A stretch of 64,000 nucleotides of DNA from Neoechinorhynchus agilis (lineage: Eukaryota; Acanthocephala), in NCBI GenBank assembly GCA_051530055.1, contig CM121342.1, positions 14,322,001 through 14,386,000 of the forward strand. Direction: 5' to 3'. Of the stretch, positions 24,801-37,739 are shown in pieces (position 1 is the stretch's first letter; the number at the start of each line of letters is the position of its first letter). The notes under the pieces were generated by a model. That model was not told where the DNA came from. It saw nothing but the letters and a program-made list of their open reading frames with translations, and did not search any database. The position numbers and the translations under genes were made by a program.

Positions 24801-27800
24801 TGGACATCTTCGTGATCTTTTAATTTAAATTCGAATCTAAGGTGTGAGAATGCACGCTGGTAATCTGTGACAGCGCATTGGTTTATTTGAGAAAGGAGAA
24901 TATAACACATGGATATCGTTGTTATCTTTTAATTTAAATTCGAATCTAAGGTGTGAGAACGCGCGCAGGTGATCAGTGACAGCGCATTGCTATATTTTAG
25001 AAAGGAGAATATAACACGTGGACATCTTCGTGACCTTTTAATTTAAATTCGAGTCTAAGGTGTGAGAATGCACGCTGGTAATCTGTGACAGCGCATTGGT
25101 TTATTTGAGAAAGAGAATATAACACATGGACATCTTCGTGACCTTTTAATTTAAATTCGAATCTAAGGTGTGAGAATGCACGCTGGTAATCTGTGACAGC
25201 GCATTGGTTTATTTGAGAAAGAAGAATATAACACATTGATATCGTTGTTATCTTTTAATTTAAATTCGAATCTAAGGTGTGAGAATGCACGCTGGTAATC
25301 TGTAGCAGCGCATTGCTATATTTTAGAAAGGAAAATATAACACATGGATATCGTTGTTATCTTTTAATTTAAATTCGAATCTAAGGTGTGAAATGCACGC
25401 TGGTAATCTGTGACAGCGCGTTTGTTTATTTGAGAAAGGAGAATATAACACATGGATATCGTTGTTATCTTTTAATTTAAATTCGAATCTAAGGTGTGAG
25501 AATGCACGCTGGTAATCTGTGACAGCGCATTGGTTTATTTGAGAAAGGAGAATATAACACATGGACATCTTCGTGATCTTTTAATTTAAATTCGAATCTA
25601 AGGTGTGAGAATGCACGCTGGTAATCTGTGACAGCGCATTGCTATATTTTAGAAAGGAGAATATAACACATGGATATCGTTGTTATCTTTTAATTTAAAT
25701 TCGAATTTAAGGTGTGAGAATGCACGCTGGTAATCTGTGACAGCGCATTGCTATATTTTAGAAAGGAGAATATAACACATGGACATCTTCGTGATCTTTT
25801 AATTTAAATTCGAATCTAAGGACTGAGAATGCACGCTGGTAATCTGTGACAGCGCATTGGTTTATTTGAGAAAGGAGAATATAACACATGGATATCCTTG
25901 TTATCTTTTAATTTAAATTCGAATCTAAGGTGTGAGAACGCGCGCATTAAATCAGTGACAGCGCATTGCTATATTTTAGAAAGGAGAATATAACACATGG
26001 ATATCGTTGTTATCTTTTAATTTAAATTCGAATCTAAGGTGTGAGAATGCGCTGGTAATCTGTGACAGCGCATTGCTATATTTTAGAAAGAGGAATACCA
26101 ACACATGGACATCTTCGTGATCTTTTAATTTAAATTCGAATCTAAGGTGTGAGAATGCACGCTGGTAATCTGTGACAGCGCATTGCTATATTTTAGAAAC
26201 GAGAATATAACACATGGACATCTTCGTGATCTTTTAATTTAAATTCGAATCTAAGGTGTGAGAATGCACGCTGGTAATCTGTGACAGCGCATTGGTTTAT
26301 TTTAGAAAGGAGAATATAACACATGGACATCTTCGTGATCTTTTAATTTAAATTCGAATCTAAGGTGTGAGAATGCACGCTCGATATCCGTGAGAGAGCA
26401 TTGCTGTATTTTAGAAAGGAGAATATAACACATGGATATCGTTGTTATCTTTTAATTTAAATTCGAATCTAAGGTGTGAGAATGCACGCTGGTAATCTGT
26501 GACAGCGCATTGCTATATTTTAGAAAGGAGAATATAACACATGGATATCGTTGTTATCTTTTAATTTAAATTCGAATCTAAGGTGTTAGAATGCACGCTG
26601 GTAATCTGTGACAGCGCGTTTATTTATTTGAGAAAGGAGAATATAACACATGGATATCGTTGTTATCTTTTAATTTAAATTCGAATCTAAGGTGTTAGAA
26701 TGCACGCTGGTAATCTGTGACAGCGCGTTTGTTTATTTGAGAAAGGAGAATATAACACATGGATATCGTTGTTATCTTTTAATTTAAATTCGAATCTAAG
26801 GTGTGAGAATGCACGCTGGTAATCTGTGACAGCGCATTGCTATATTTTAGAAACGAGAATATAACACATGGACATCTTCGTGATCTTTTTATTTAAATTC
26901 GAATCTAAGGTGTGAGAATGCACGCTGGTAATCTGTGACAGCGCATTGGTTTATTTGAGAAAGGAGAATATAACACATGGACATCTTCGTGATCTTTTAA
27001 TTTAAATTCGAATCTAAGGTGTGAGAATGCACGCTGGTAATCTGTGACTGCGCATTGGTTTATTTGAGAAAGGAGAATATAACACATGGACATCTTCGTG
27101 ATGTTTTAATTTAAATTCGAATCTAACGTGTGAGAATGCGCGCTGGTAATCTGCGACAGCGCATTGCTATATTTTAGAAAATAGAATATAACACATCGAC
27201 ATCTTCGTGATGTTTTAATTTAAATTCGAATCTAAGGTGTGAGAATGCACGCTGGTAATCTGTGACAGCGCGTTGCTTTATTTTAGAAAGGAGAATATAA
27301 CACATGGATATCGTTGTTATCTTTTAATTTAAATTCGAATCTAAGGTGTGAGAATGCGCGCTGAAAGTAATCTGTGACAGCATTGCTATATATTAGAAAA
27401 TAGAATATAACACATCGACATCTTCGTGATGTTTTAATTTAAATTCGAATCTAAAAGGTGAGAATGCGCTGTCAATGTGACAGCGCATTGGTTTATTTGG
27501 GAAAGGAGAATATAACACATGGATATCGTTGTTATCTTAAAATTTAAATTCAAAATCTAAGGTGTAGAACGCGCGCAGGTAATCAGTGACAGCGCATTGC
27601 TATATTTTAGAAAGGAGAATATAACACGTGGACATCTTCGTGATCTTTTAATTTAAATTCGAATCTAGGGTGTGAGAATGCACGCTGGTAATCTGTGGCA
27701 GCGCATTGGTTTATTTGAGAAAGGAGAATATAACACATCGACATCTTCGTGATGTTTTAATTAAAATTCGAATCTAAGGTGTGAGAATGCACGCTGGTAA

Positions 27801-30800
27801 TCTGTGACAGCGCATTGCTTTATTTTAGAAAGGAGAATATAACACATGGACATCTTCGTGATCTTTTAATTTAAATTCGAATCTAAGGTGTGAGAATGCA
27901 CGCTCGTAATCTGTGACAGCGCATTGCTATATTTTAGAAAGGAGAATATAACACATTGATATCGTTGTTATCTTTTTATTTAAATTCGAATCTAAGGTGT
28001 GAGAATGCACGCTTGTAATCTGTGACAGCGCATTGCTATATTTTAGAAAGGAGAATATAATACATGGATATCGTTGTTATCTTTTAATTTAAATTCGAAT
28101 CTAAGGTGTGAGAATGCACGCTGGTAATCTGTGACAGCGCGTTTGTTTATTTGAGAAAGGAGAATATAACACATGGATATCGTTGTTATCTTTTGATTTA
28201 AATTCGAATCTAAGGTGTGAGAATTCGCGCTGGTAATCTGTGACAGCGCATTGCTATATTTTAAAAAGTAGAATATAACACATCGACATCTTCGTGAACT
28301 TTTAATTTAAATTCGAATCTAAGGTGTGAGAATGCACGCTGGTAATCTGTGACTGCGCATTGGTTTATTTGAGAAAGGAGAATATAACACATGGACATCT
28401 TCGTGATGTTTTAATTTAAATTCGAATCTAACGTGTGAGAATGCGCGCTGGTAATCTGTGACAGCGCATTGCTATATTTTTAGAAACGAGAATATAACAC
28501 ATGGACATCTTCGTGATCTTTTAATTTAAATTCGAATCTAAGGTGTGAGAATGCACGCTGGTAATCTGTGACAGCGCGTTGCTTTATTTTAGAAAGGAGA
28601 ATATAACACATGGATATCGTTGTTATCTTTTAATTTAAATTCGAATCTAAGGTGTGAGAATGCGCGCTGGTAATCTGTGACAGCGCATTGCTATATTTTA
28701 GAAAATAGAATATAACACATCGACATCTTCGAGATGTTTTAATTTAAATTCGAATCTAAGGTGTGAGAATGCACGCTGGTAATCTGTGACAGCGCATGGC
28801 TTTATTTTAGAAAGGAGAATATAACACATGGATATCGTTGTTATCTTTTAATTTAAATTCGAATCTAAGGTGTGAGAATGCACGCTGGTAATCTGTGACA
28901 GCGCATTGGTTTATTTGTGAAAGGAGAATATAACACATGGATATCGTTGTTATCTTAAAATTTAAATTCAAATCTAAGGTGTGAGAACGCGCGCAGGTAA
29001 TCAGTGACAGCGCATTGCTATATTTTAGAAAGGAGAATATAACACATGGACACCTTCGTGATCTTTTAATTTAAATTCGAATCTAAGGTGTGAGAATGCA
29101 CGCTGGTAATCTGTGACAGCGCATTGGTTTATTTGTGAAAGGAGAATATAACACATGGATATCGTTGTTATCTTTTAATTTAAATTCGAATCTAAGGTGT
29201 GAGAATGCACGCTGGTAATCTGTGACAGCGCATTGCTTTATTTTAGAAAGGAGAATATAACACATGAATATCGTTATTATCTTAATTTAAATTCGAATCT
29301 AAGGACTGAGAATGCACGCTGGTAATCTGTGACAGCGCATTGGTTTATTTGAGAAAGGAGAATATAACACATGGACATCTTCGTGATCTTTTAATTTAAA
29401 TTCGAATCTAAGGTGTGGGAATGCACGCTCGTAATCCGTGAGAGCGCATTGCTTTATTTTAGAAAGGAGAATATAACGCATGGATATCGTTGTTATCTTT
29501 TAATTTAAATTCGAATCTAAGGTGTGAGAATGCACGCTGGTAATCTGTGACAGCGCGTTGGTTTATTTGAGAAAGGAGAATATAACACATGGATATCGTT
29601 GTTATCTTTTAATTTAAATTCGAATCTAAGGTGTGAGAATGCACGCTGGTAATCTGTGACAGCGCGTTGGTTTATTTGAGAAAGGAGAATATAACACATG
29701 GATATCGTTGTTATCTTTTAATTTAAATTCGAATCTAAGGTGTGAGAATGCACGGTGGTAATCTGTGACAGCGCATTGCTATATTTTAGAAAGGAGAATA
29801 TAACACATGGACATCTTCGTGATCTTTTAATTTTAATTCGAATCTAAGGTGTGAGAATGCACGCTCGTAATCCGTGAGAGCGCATTGCTATATTTTAGAA
29901 AGGAGAATATAACACATGGATATCGTTGTTATCTTTTAATTTAAATTCGAATCTAAGGTGTGAGAATGCACGCTGGTAATCTGTGACAGCGCATTGGTTT
30001 ATTTGGGAAAGGAGAATATAACACATGGATATCGTCGTTATCTTTTAATTTAAATTCGAATCTAAGCTGTGAGAATGCACGCTGGTAATCTGTGACAGCG
30101 CATTGCTATATTTTAGAAAGGAGAATATAACACATGGACATCTTCGTGATCTTTTAATTAAAATTCGAATCTAAAGTGTGAGAATGCACGCTCGTAATCC
30201 GTGAGAGCGCATTGCTATATTTTAGAAAGAATATAACACATGGACATCTTCGTAGTCTTTTAATTTAAATTCGAATCTAAGGTGTGAGAATGCACGCTGG
30301 TAGTCTGTGACGGCGCATTGCTATATTTTAGAAAGAAAAAGGAGAATATAACACATGGATATCGTTGTTATCTTTTAATTTAAATTCGAATCTAAGGTGT
30401 GAGAATGCACGCTGGTAATCTGTGACAGCGCGTTGGACGTTTATTGAGAAAGGAGAATATAACACATGGACATCTTCGTGATCTTTTAATTTAAATTCGA
30501 ATCTAAGGTGTGAGAATGCACATGCAATACTGTGACAGCGCGTTGGTTTATTTGAGAAAGGAGAATATAACACATGGATATCGTTGTTATCTTTTAATTT
30601 AAATTCGAATCTAAGGTGTGAGAATGCACGCTGGTAATCTGTGACAGCGCATTGGTTTATTTGAGAAAGGAGAATATAACACATGGACATCTTCGTGATC
30701 TTTTAATTTAAATTCGAATCTAAGGTGTGAGAATGCACGCTGGTAATCTGTGACAGCGCGTTGGTTTATTTGAGAAAGGAGAATATAACACATGGATATC

Positions 30801-31445
30801 GTTGTTATCTTTTAATTTAAATTCGAATCTAAGGTGTGAGAATGCACGCTGGTAATCTGTGACAGCGCATTGCTATATTTTAGAAAAGGAGAATATAACA
30901 CATGGATATCGTTGTTATCTTTTAATTTAAATTCGAATCTAAGGTGTGAGAATGCACGCTGGTAATCTGTGACAGCGCGTTGGTTTATTTGAGAAAGGAG
31001 AATATAACACATGGACATCTTCGTGATCTTTTAATTTAAATTCGAATCTAAGGTGTGAGAATGCACGCTCGTAATCCGTGAGAGCGCATTGCTATATTTT
31101 AGAAAGGAGAATATAACACATGGATATCGTTGTTATCTTTTAATTCAAATTCGAATCTAAGGTGTGAGAATGCACGCTGTTGAATCTGTGACAGCGCATT
31201 GCTTTATTTTAGAAAGGAGAATATAACACATGGATATCGTTGTTATCTTTTAATTTAAATTCGAATCTAAGGTGTGAGAATGCACGCTGGTAATCTGTGA
31301 CAGCGCATTGCTTTATTTTATTTATTTTAGAACGGAGAATATAACACCTCGACATCTTTGTTATCCTTTATTTTAAATTCGTATCTGAAATTTGAAAACG
31401 TGTGCAGGTAATCAATGATAGCGCATTGCTCTATTTTAGAAAGAA
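18845..31445. repeat. 109-bp satellite array, about 115 tandem copies
   Basis: Neighbouring units repeat every 109 bp; for example, the CACATGGACA start recurs at 20881, 20990 and 21099. Each unit holds the palindromes AATTTAAATT and ATTCGAAT. It also holds an imperfect hairpin, AATGC(AC)GCTG, an 11-base loop, then CAGCGCATT. Two spacer variants alternate: GACATCTTCGTGATC and GATATCGTTGTTATC. A second variable block reads GCTATATTTTAG, GCTTTATTTTAG or GGTTTATTTGAG. Units at both ends are degenerate, the interior is nearly uniform, and some units are shuffled or truncated (19420-19760). Because 109 is not a multiple of 3, minus-strand ORFs of about 60 codons change frame with each unit and are artefacts. 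A centromeric or heterochromatic role is possible but not shown. Confidence 0.97.
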
Positions 31446-31504
31446 ATTTAATTTTTTATTGAAGAAACTATTCATATTAACACAAAATAAAACTATTTTA
31501 CATA

Positions 31505-34430
31505 TATGGTATGCCTTGCCGTCCTCGTCCTCAATTGTCCCCCTAACGCTTGCAGTGTTGCCTCTCAACACGGCGATGCTGATATTTTGAATTGCATCAC
31601 CGGTTGTAACCTGATGGGCGTAGGATCAGATGCCTCAGGAGTTGAAGAGCCTCGTTACCAAGAGATCCGTAGATATCAACCCCAAAAGGCACGAGCACAT
31701 GGGCCCGGGCTAAATCCAGGAATTTCGCAGTTTTCCGTCCTTCCGCAGCGCTCGTTGCACCTCCACCTTGATTCACCGGGAACTTGAGATTGGTGTCCGC
31801 GAGTGTATCGACACAAGCGGCGTCCCAGAGGAGGCATTTACCCTCCGGAAATGCGGTAACCCCATCAGGTCTACGCCCGTCGTCCCTACAGAGATTGGCA
31901 GGTTCCAAAATATTGGGGGCGTGTACCGTAACAAGTGCCCGGCTCAGCACCATGTCAATTTCGGTATGTCTTGCGAATCTGCCGGCAGATTTTCTACAGA
32001 TGAGACCATGACGTCCCGACGAATCCACATTTGCACTGCAGCGGCAACGGTGTGGATGACACATCGGTAGTGCTATTCTCATTGAAAATTCTACCCGTAC
32101 TGCCTCGTCGAAGAGGAGAGTACCCACAGATGCCAGCGGGACTACGTTCAACCTAGCACCTGATTCTATGTCAATTTCGGCATGTCTTGCGAATCTGTTG
32201 GCTGATTTTCTACAGATGAGACCATGAAGTCCCGACGAATCCACATTTGCACCGCAGCGGCAACGGTGGGGATGACACATCGGTAGTCCTAGTCTTATTG
32301 AAACTCCGAGCCGTACTGCCTCGTCGGCGAGGAGAGTACCCACGGATGCCAGCGGGACCGCGTTCAACCTAGCACCTGATTCTATGTCAATTTCGGCATG
32401 TCTTGCGAATCTGTTGGCTGATTTTCTACAGATGAGACCATGAAGTCCCGACGAATCCACATTTGCACCGCAGCGGCAACGGTGGGGATGACACATCGGT
32501 AGTCCTAGTCTGATTGAAACTCCGAGCCGTACTGCCTCGTCGGCGAGGAGAGTACCCACGGATGCCAGCGGGACCGCGTTCAACCAAGTACTTGATTCTC
32601 TAGTGGAGACTGCCAACAACCTGGCACGGACAACGTCGTCGCTTGAGTCTGATAAGAGAGAGCTTTGAGCGCTTGCGACGAGAGGTCGATCCCACACAGA
32701 TTGTGTTTGGCCATTTCGCATGTACTTGATCGGAGTCGGTCAGTGTACATCACTCACTGATTCCCTCTTCAAAATAACTATCAATACGACAAGTAGATTT
32801 CAAAATGCGCTGAACTGCGCTTCTGCTTCCCTCGTGGAAGCTAAAAATGCGGGCATGGATATGTCTGCTGTTTTCCGGATGCCCAACCCGCCAGAAGATA
32901 CAGGCAAGGATGCCTGTCACCATGCCTCTTCTAACAGCTGGACATTTAAAACTTGCTCGAGACAGTCCTAAGCTGAACCTTGTGCTTGAAAAACGGCGCA
33001 GTACGTAAAGCATAAAGGAACTTGGGATAAACAGGGTGTTCTCTATCAAGAACAGAGCCTCGCGTGATTTAAGCTCACAGACTATATCGCAAAGCACCGA
33101 TAACTTCTTTAGAGGGCTGTTAATTTCGTTTTCTACATTCCCATCAAAGACGCAGCTGCCCAAAAACTTAAGCCGGTCTAGATCGATCATTTTTATTCTG
33201 GGTGCAACATTTTCTAAGTCGCGCTTTATTACGTCTTTTGCAGGGCCCCTCTCTATGTTACGGAATAGAATTTCGCACTTTTCTGTATTCAATTCAATGT
33301 CCAGCTTGCTTGTCCCCATCTTGATTTTCTACAGGTCACGAACTACGTGAATATCGCCTCTTAGCGTAGCATCGTCCAGGTACCAGGCATTGAATTCCGC
33401 ATCAAGAGAGTGCGCTAATTCGTTCACTGTGAGCGCGAAGCCAATGGGATCTAATGGGACTCCCTGTTGAACGCCTCTTTCGGAAGGAATGGTGTGATCG
33501 TTGAATACAAGAGGGGTCGCAGCTCCGTACGAATTTCTAAAATACCCGTAAGCCTCCGGTGCGTGATCTCTGACAGCTTTTAAGAGCAAGTTGCGATTAG
33601 CGGAAATGAAGGCGTTCCGAAAATCTAATTTCAAGATCACGCACGGTTTGACGTTCTCAATAACAAATGTACGGAGTGCGTTGACTATGGCTTCCGCCCC
33701 ACAAGGTGTGTAGCAACCCAGTTGAACTGGACGAAGAATTTCAGCAATACCTTGTGATACTCGCCTAGATATCACTTTCTCTGCTAGTCGTCTCAATGTA
33801 GAGCCGATCGCGATGGGACGAAACCCACCGTCCTTCTTTTCTAAAGCGCAGACGGAACCGCCAAAAAACAATTCGATCGCTTTGTGGGACAGGTTGTCTC
33901 CAGAGAAAACGCCGACTAACCGAGTCAAGGCGTTCAGGAAAACATTGGATGGATCACCTACGGAGATGGACATCATGTCCTGTAGGTGCCGAGGCCGAAG
34001 CCCGTCGAGCCCATGTGCTGACCCATTTGCGAACGAAGAAACGGCTGTCTTAACAACATCACCCGAAAATTCTAACGGGTGCACGAGGGGATCATCTCCG
34101 AATATTGTTTCTCGAGAGTTTTCGTATCAACTCTTGCGAATTCGCTGGTGGATGATAGAATGCGAACCGCGCCTTTCACATCACCATCGGCGAGTTTAGA
34201 AGATACTATCTGGGTCATTGAACAAGTTGAAATTCGGCTCGGATTCGGTGGCATTGAAAAATCTCCCCTAAAAACGCGAGCTTTGTGTAGGACCTCTCCA
34301 AACGAATTTTCGAAGGAGGATACCCGGTTTTTGGTGAGGGTAACAAGCGACTCGTCGGATGGTACTCCAGCACAGTCCGGCGAGACAGACGAAATATTAA
34401 ATTAATAAAATTAATCTCTATTTTCTCAAT
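31505..34430 (-). mobile_element. RLE-type non-LTR retrotransposon with triplicated zinc-knuckle module
   Basis: On the minus strand it starts with the pre-RT region (34072-34254: KLADGDVKGAVRILSS). The RT follows at 33329-34084 (GSAHGLDGLRPRHLQD, FRPIAIGSTLRRLAEKV, VILKLDFRNAF, GVQQGVPLDPIGF, WYLDDATL). A connector lies at 32750-33319. A 374-codon frame (31597-32721) carries the zinc-knuckle and endonuclease domain, and the tail peptide RGNTASV is near 31540. Inside that frame the block from VPLASVGTLL through the knuckle (CRCGANVDSSGLHGLIC) to RFARHAEID occurs three times, about 72 residues (216 bp) apart, the first two almost identical. The endonuclease motif RRPDGV...LLWDAACVDT follows once. 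Frame breaks between RT and endonuclease make it inactive as it stands. It lies about 60 bp beyond the satellite edge. Confidence 0.88.
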
Positions 34431-34985
34431 CACCAAGCAAATTATAGAAAAAATCTAGAGAAGATTGTGGTCAGCTAAGATAACAAACTAGCTGGGATAA
34501 CAAGAGGAAGAGTAATAGAGATTAAGACAGGAAATGGTAAAAGCTGGGATCAATTGCTGTTGGATAAACAAAAACTATCCATGGCTTGTCATTAAATGAA
34601 GATGGAACCTGGAGTTAATACGAAATGATAAGAAAATTGTATTGATGAGCATATAGTACAATACTATGAAAATTGCAAGAAATGCTATTTTAAATAAATA
34701 AAAATGAATATGATCAATATGAGCGTTTCCCATTTGATGTTTGACGTACATTGTGTTCTGCAAAATTCGTTGATGTTCAAGTTACAAACATTCAGTTTTG
34801 CTAATTAATATACTTGTTCTCCTTATAGGAACATGAAACTATACGCTTTGAATTCGCACGCACGGAGAGCCGATATACAGAATTCCCACGTTATTGGACC
34901 CTAATCTAATTTTTTATGAATATTACTCTCTTTTTAAAATTAGTTGACAAAGTCTTTTAATTTATGAGTAATATTTCTTAGATAA
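34431..34985. other. AT-rich spacer
   Basis: No gene, RNA or named repeat recognised. Confidence 0.4.
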
Positions 34986-34989
34986 AGCA

Positions 34990-35445
34990 AAACAAAGAAG
35001 CTTACTTGGAATTAATCAAAAAATCATATCTTTGTTATTAAACTTTGGGATACGATTTCTCCCGAAATAAATTTAAAATTGCAAAAAGTTTCAATGTCGA
35101 AGCCACACTATGTTCAATTGCTATGGCGAATGCTCTTATAAAATTCGTCCCATTAATCTGCCGCAAAAGTAAATCAAAGAAGTATACTTGGAATTAATCA
35201 AAAATCATAACTTTGTTATTAAACTTTGGGATTTAATTTTTCTTAGGATAAATTAAGAATTGCCAGAAGTTTCAAAGTCGAAGCCAACTCATATTTAAAT
35301 GCAATGGCAAATACTCTTATAACATTCGTTACGTGAACTTGGCAAATAAGTTAATCAAAGGCGATTACATGGAATTAAGGAAAAAACTATCCTAAAATAA
35401 ATTTAGAATTGCAAAAAGTTTCAAAGTCGAAGCCAATTCACCAGT
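34990..35445. repeat. Diverged tandem repeat, about 180 bp x 2.6
   Basis: Blocks starting near 34990, 35173 and 35351 share the order CAAAGAAG..TACTTGGAATTAA, then TTTGTTATTAAACTTTGGGAT, then GCAAAAAGTTTCAAAGTCGAAGCCA. The third copy is shortened. Identity is roughly 75-85 percent by eye, so the duplication is old. Confidence 0.75.
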
Positions 35446-35502
35446 TAACGTACCGCACGAACACCCGCTCGCGTTTATTTAGACTCAAATTTTAAATTAG
35501 TT

Positions 35503-35960
35503 TTAATCAAGATATTCGTCTTCTATACCATGGCGACGCAATTTGACAAATATAACAGCAAATAATGGTGAGAAAAAAATAAGCCCACACGAAATTATTA
35601 TTACAATTACCATGAAATGCAACCCTTTATGTTCACCATCTTCCTCGACTACTTCACCGTCGTTCCCATCAATATATATTACCTTTGTTTTGTTCAGTTC
35701 CTCTTCTTCTTCCTCCTCCTCGATTTCTACATTAGACAATTTGATTGACATATCACCGTCTAGAATAGATTTTTTAGAAGGAATTAATGGCACACAGTTG
35801 CCCGATAATGCACACATGGAATCGTTTGGGCAGGGCCTTTTCTCTGAACATCTTTGGATACGATTGTCGCAGTTCAAGGAATATTTGAATGTAATGTCGC
35901 AGAATCGATAAATGCACCGCATATCTGGATAACAATCCAAGTCCGCGGTGCAGCTACTAT
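35503..35960 (-). CDS. Cys-rich single-pass membrane protein, 5' end unresolved
   Basis: The minus-strand frame reads SCTADLDCYPDMRC, then a row of paired cysteines (SEKRPCPNDSMCALSGNC) like an EB or EGF-like extracellular module. An acidic run of eight glutamates follows. A hydrophobic segment (FMVIVIIISCGLIFFSPLF) comes next, with a short basic tail (VKLRRHG) and a stop. This looks like a type I membrane protein with a small Cys-rich ectodomain. An acceptor-like TTTAATAG precedes the first Cys, so 5' exons are expected further along the minus strand, but I could not place them. The neighbouring VWA-like gene has its own stop and need not be the same gene. Function unknown. Confidence 0.6.
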
Positions 35961-36252
35961 TAAATAAAACAATCGAATAAAACCAGTTGGCTTTCCGCTC
36001 CTTAACGTTTTACTTAATCCGGTCGAAATCAGCAGTGCTCTCTTATGATATTCTAAATCGTATCCCGTTCAACAAACTAAACTAATCGAGTAATGCTAGC
36101 GGATTTTACTTCGGAACACGCTAATTGAATGGACATAACGTAACTAATTATTAATTATGTGAAGGGTTTCATAATCGTATTTCTACTGGAAATCATTTGG
36201 TACATATTAAAATAAATCATATAGAGAAAATCCTCCGGGGTCATAAAGTTAG

Positions 36253-36334
36253 AATTGTGGTGAATATATTTCCGGTTAAACGGTATTTTATTCATAACAA
36301 ATATCTCTTAACCGCGAGTATCTTCACCACAATT
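36253..36334. repeat. Short inverted repeat (possible hairpin or mini-MITE)
   Basis: AATTGTGGTGAA (36253-36264) pairs perfectly with TTCACCACAATT (36323-36334), and GGTTAA pairs with TTAACC inside it. The stem could extend with mismatches around a loop of about 30 bases. Confidence 0.5.
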
Positions 36335-36641
36335 TTTATATTAAAATAAAAATTATTTATATTTGTGCAAAGAATCAACTGGAATTTAAGGTGCAGTGAT
36401 CAATATTACCTATTTAAAATTGCGTATTATTACCAATCGTTCAATGACTGATCTGAATAACATTTCAAAAAGAACGATTGCTAGATAAAAACAACTGCAG
36501 TTACACTTTCGGTTTGCGAATTTATTTAACAATCTTTCTGGATATTTTAAAGAATATCTATGCTTAAAGATTAAAGCGGTTATCGCTTCCTTCGCTTAAA
36601 GACTGTGGAGCAGTGTTTTGAAAAGTGATTAATTTCTCAGG

Positions 36642-37680
36642 CTAATGCTTCTCGTCTTCTTTTTCGTATTTGATTGCTTTACTAAAATCTCCGCGACAAA
36701 TCGGTGGATATCGGGAATAGACAACCTGTTGTTTTCCGCATTGGCAAATGTGTTCGACACAAGGAACTTTTCCTGGACACTCATAACTCGCATGGCATTT
36801 GTCTCCAAAATTTTTCCAGTGGCAAAGCGGAGAGAGCCATCCACGATCACTTTCAATAAGACTGTAATAGAATTGATGTATTAAATCATTGAACATTAAA
36901 TACTGAAACTGATTTGATTCTTCACCAAGATTAATTTCTCGCTGGTACCTCACGGTGGTTACGTACCGGCTGCTTCCAATAACGTGACTAAATCTCGATT
37001 CGTCGCTACCGAAAATCACAAGGTTAATAAAGTAAATGTTAGCTAGGTCTTTGAGCTGAGATAGATTGTCAGTCGATAACGACAAATCAGCCTCGTCGAT
37101 CATGTTATGACTGATTATCAATACTCGGCTATTTGCACGGTATCGATATTTGTTCCAACGGGCACCCGGCAAGAAGGGCAAGTCCGAAATTATTAGCATT
37201 TTTATCAGATCAAACAATTTATCCAACGGTTTTACATGTGCCATATTATCAATTGAGGAGGATTGGCTGCTTGAAGAATGATTAAGAAGTGCTTCTACGT
37301 TTTTATTTATATTTTCGAATTGATTGAAACCAAATATAATACTCGGTTGATGTGAAAAACCCAGGAGAGCGATTCGAGCTTTGGGCCGTGCACATACTAT
37401 CAAGTTAATAATTTCCTCAGCTGCTTTTTTTGTATGACTTTCAAATAAATATTGATGCGTCAATTTGGCGTCAATTATAACGAGAATAAAACGCGGCGGT
37501 TTATTTTTGTTAAAAAATTCGCATTTTTGGGATGCGACAAAGTTAACAAATCGGTTAATTGGATACCTCGTGCAATGTGTGCTTTGATTATCCAAAAGGC
37601 TATCGAAGAGATAATCGAAGTCTTAGCGAATATCCAGTAATTGGAAGTAAGATACATATCAACAAGAAGCCTGCAGTCAT
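36642..37680 (-). CDS. Secreted VWA-like protein with C-terminal Cys-rich (EGF-like) tail
   Basis: Exon 1 is 37656-37680 (MTAGFLLI...), joined across a 34-nt GTATCT...CTAAG intron to exon 2 (36642-37621). The joined frame is exact and gives 334 residues. The N-terminus is hydrophobic and signal-like. Residues about 50-250 resemble a von Willebrand A fold: a core strand RFILVIIDA, ARIALLGFS, RVLIISHNMID and FINLVIFGS. The metal site DxSxS is replaced by DAKLT, so metal binding is doubtful. The tail has six closely spaced cysteines (CHWKNFGDKCHASYECPG...CQCG), as in an EGF-like module. An extracellular matrix or adhesion role is inferred from domain type only. The start choice rests on the intron prediction. 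Confidence 0.65.
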
Positions 37681-37739
37681 ATTCCAAAGTACACAAAATT
37701 TCGCCCGTTAGTTCAGTACGGAGTATCCATGGCAACGGC

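Noticed and set aside
18900-31400. Series of about 60-codon minus-strand ORFs in the satellite (MCYILLSK...RAFSHLRFEF type)
   Set aside because: They are produced by a 109-bp unit, which shifts frame at each repeat; each ORF spans at most a few units and ends at the same place.
18845-31445. CRISPR array
   Set aside because: The repeats are head-to-tail 109-bp satellite units with no unique spacers, in a eukaryotic setting.
33813-34405. Plus-strand ORFs of 108-128 codons
   Set aside because: They are antisense to the reverse transcriptase frame of the RLE LINE.
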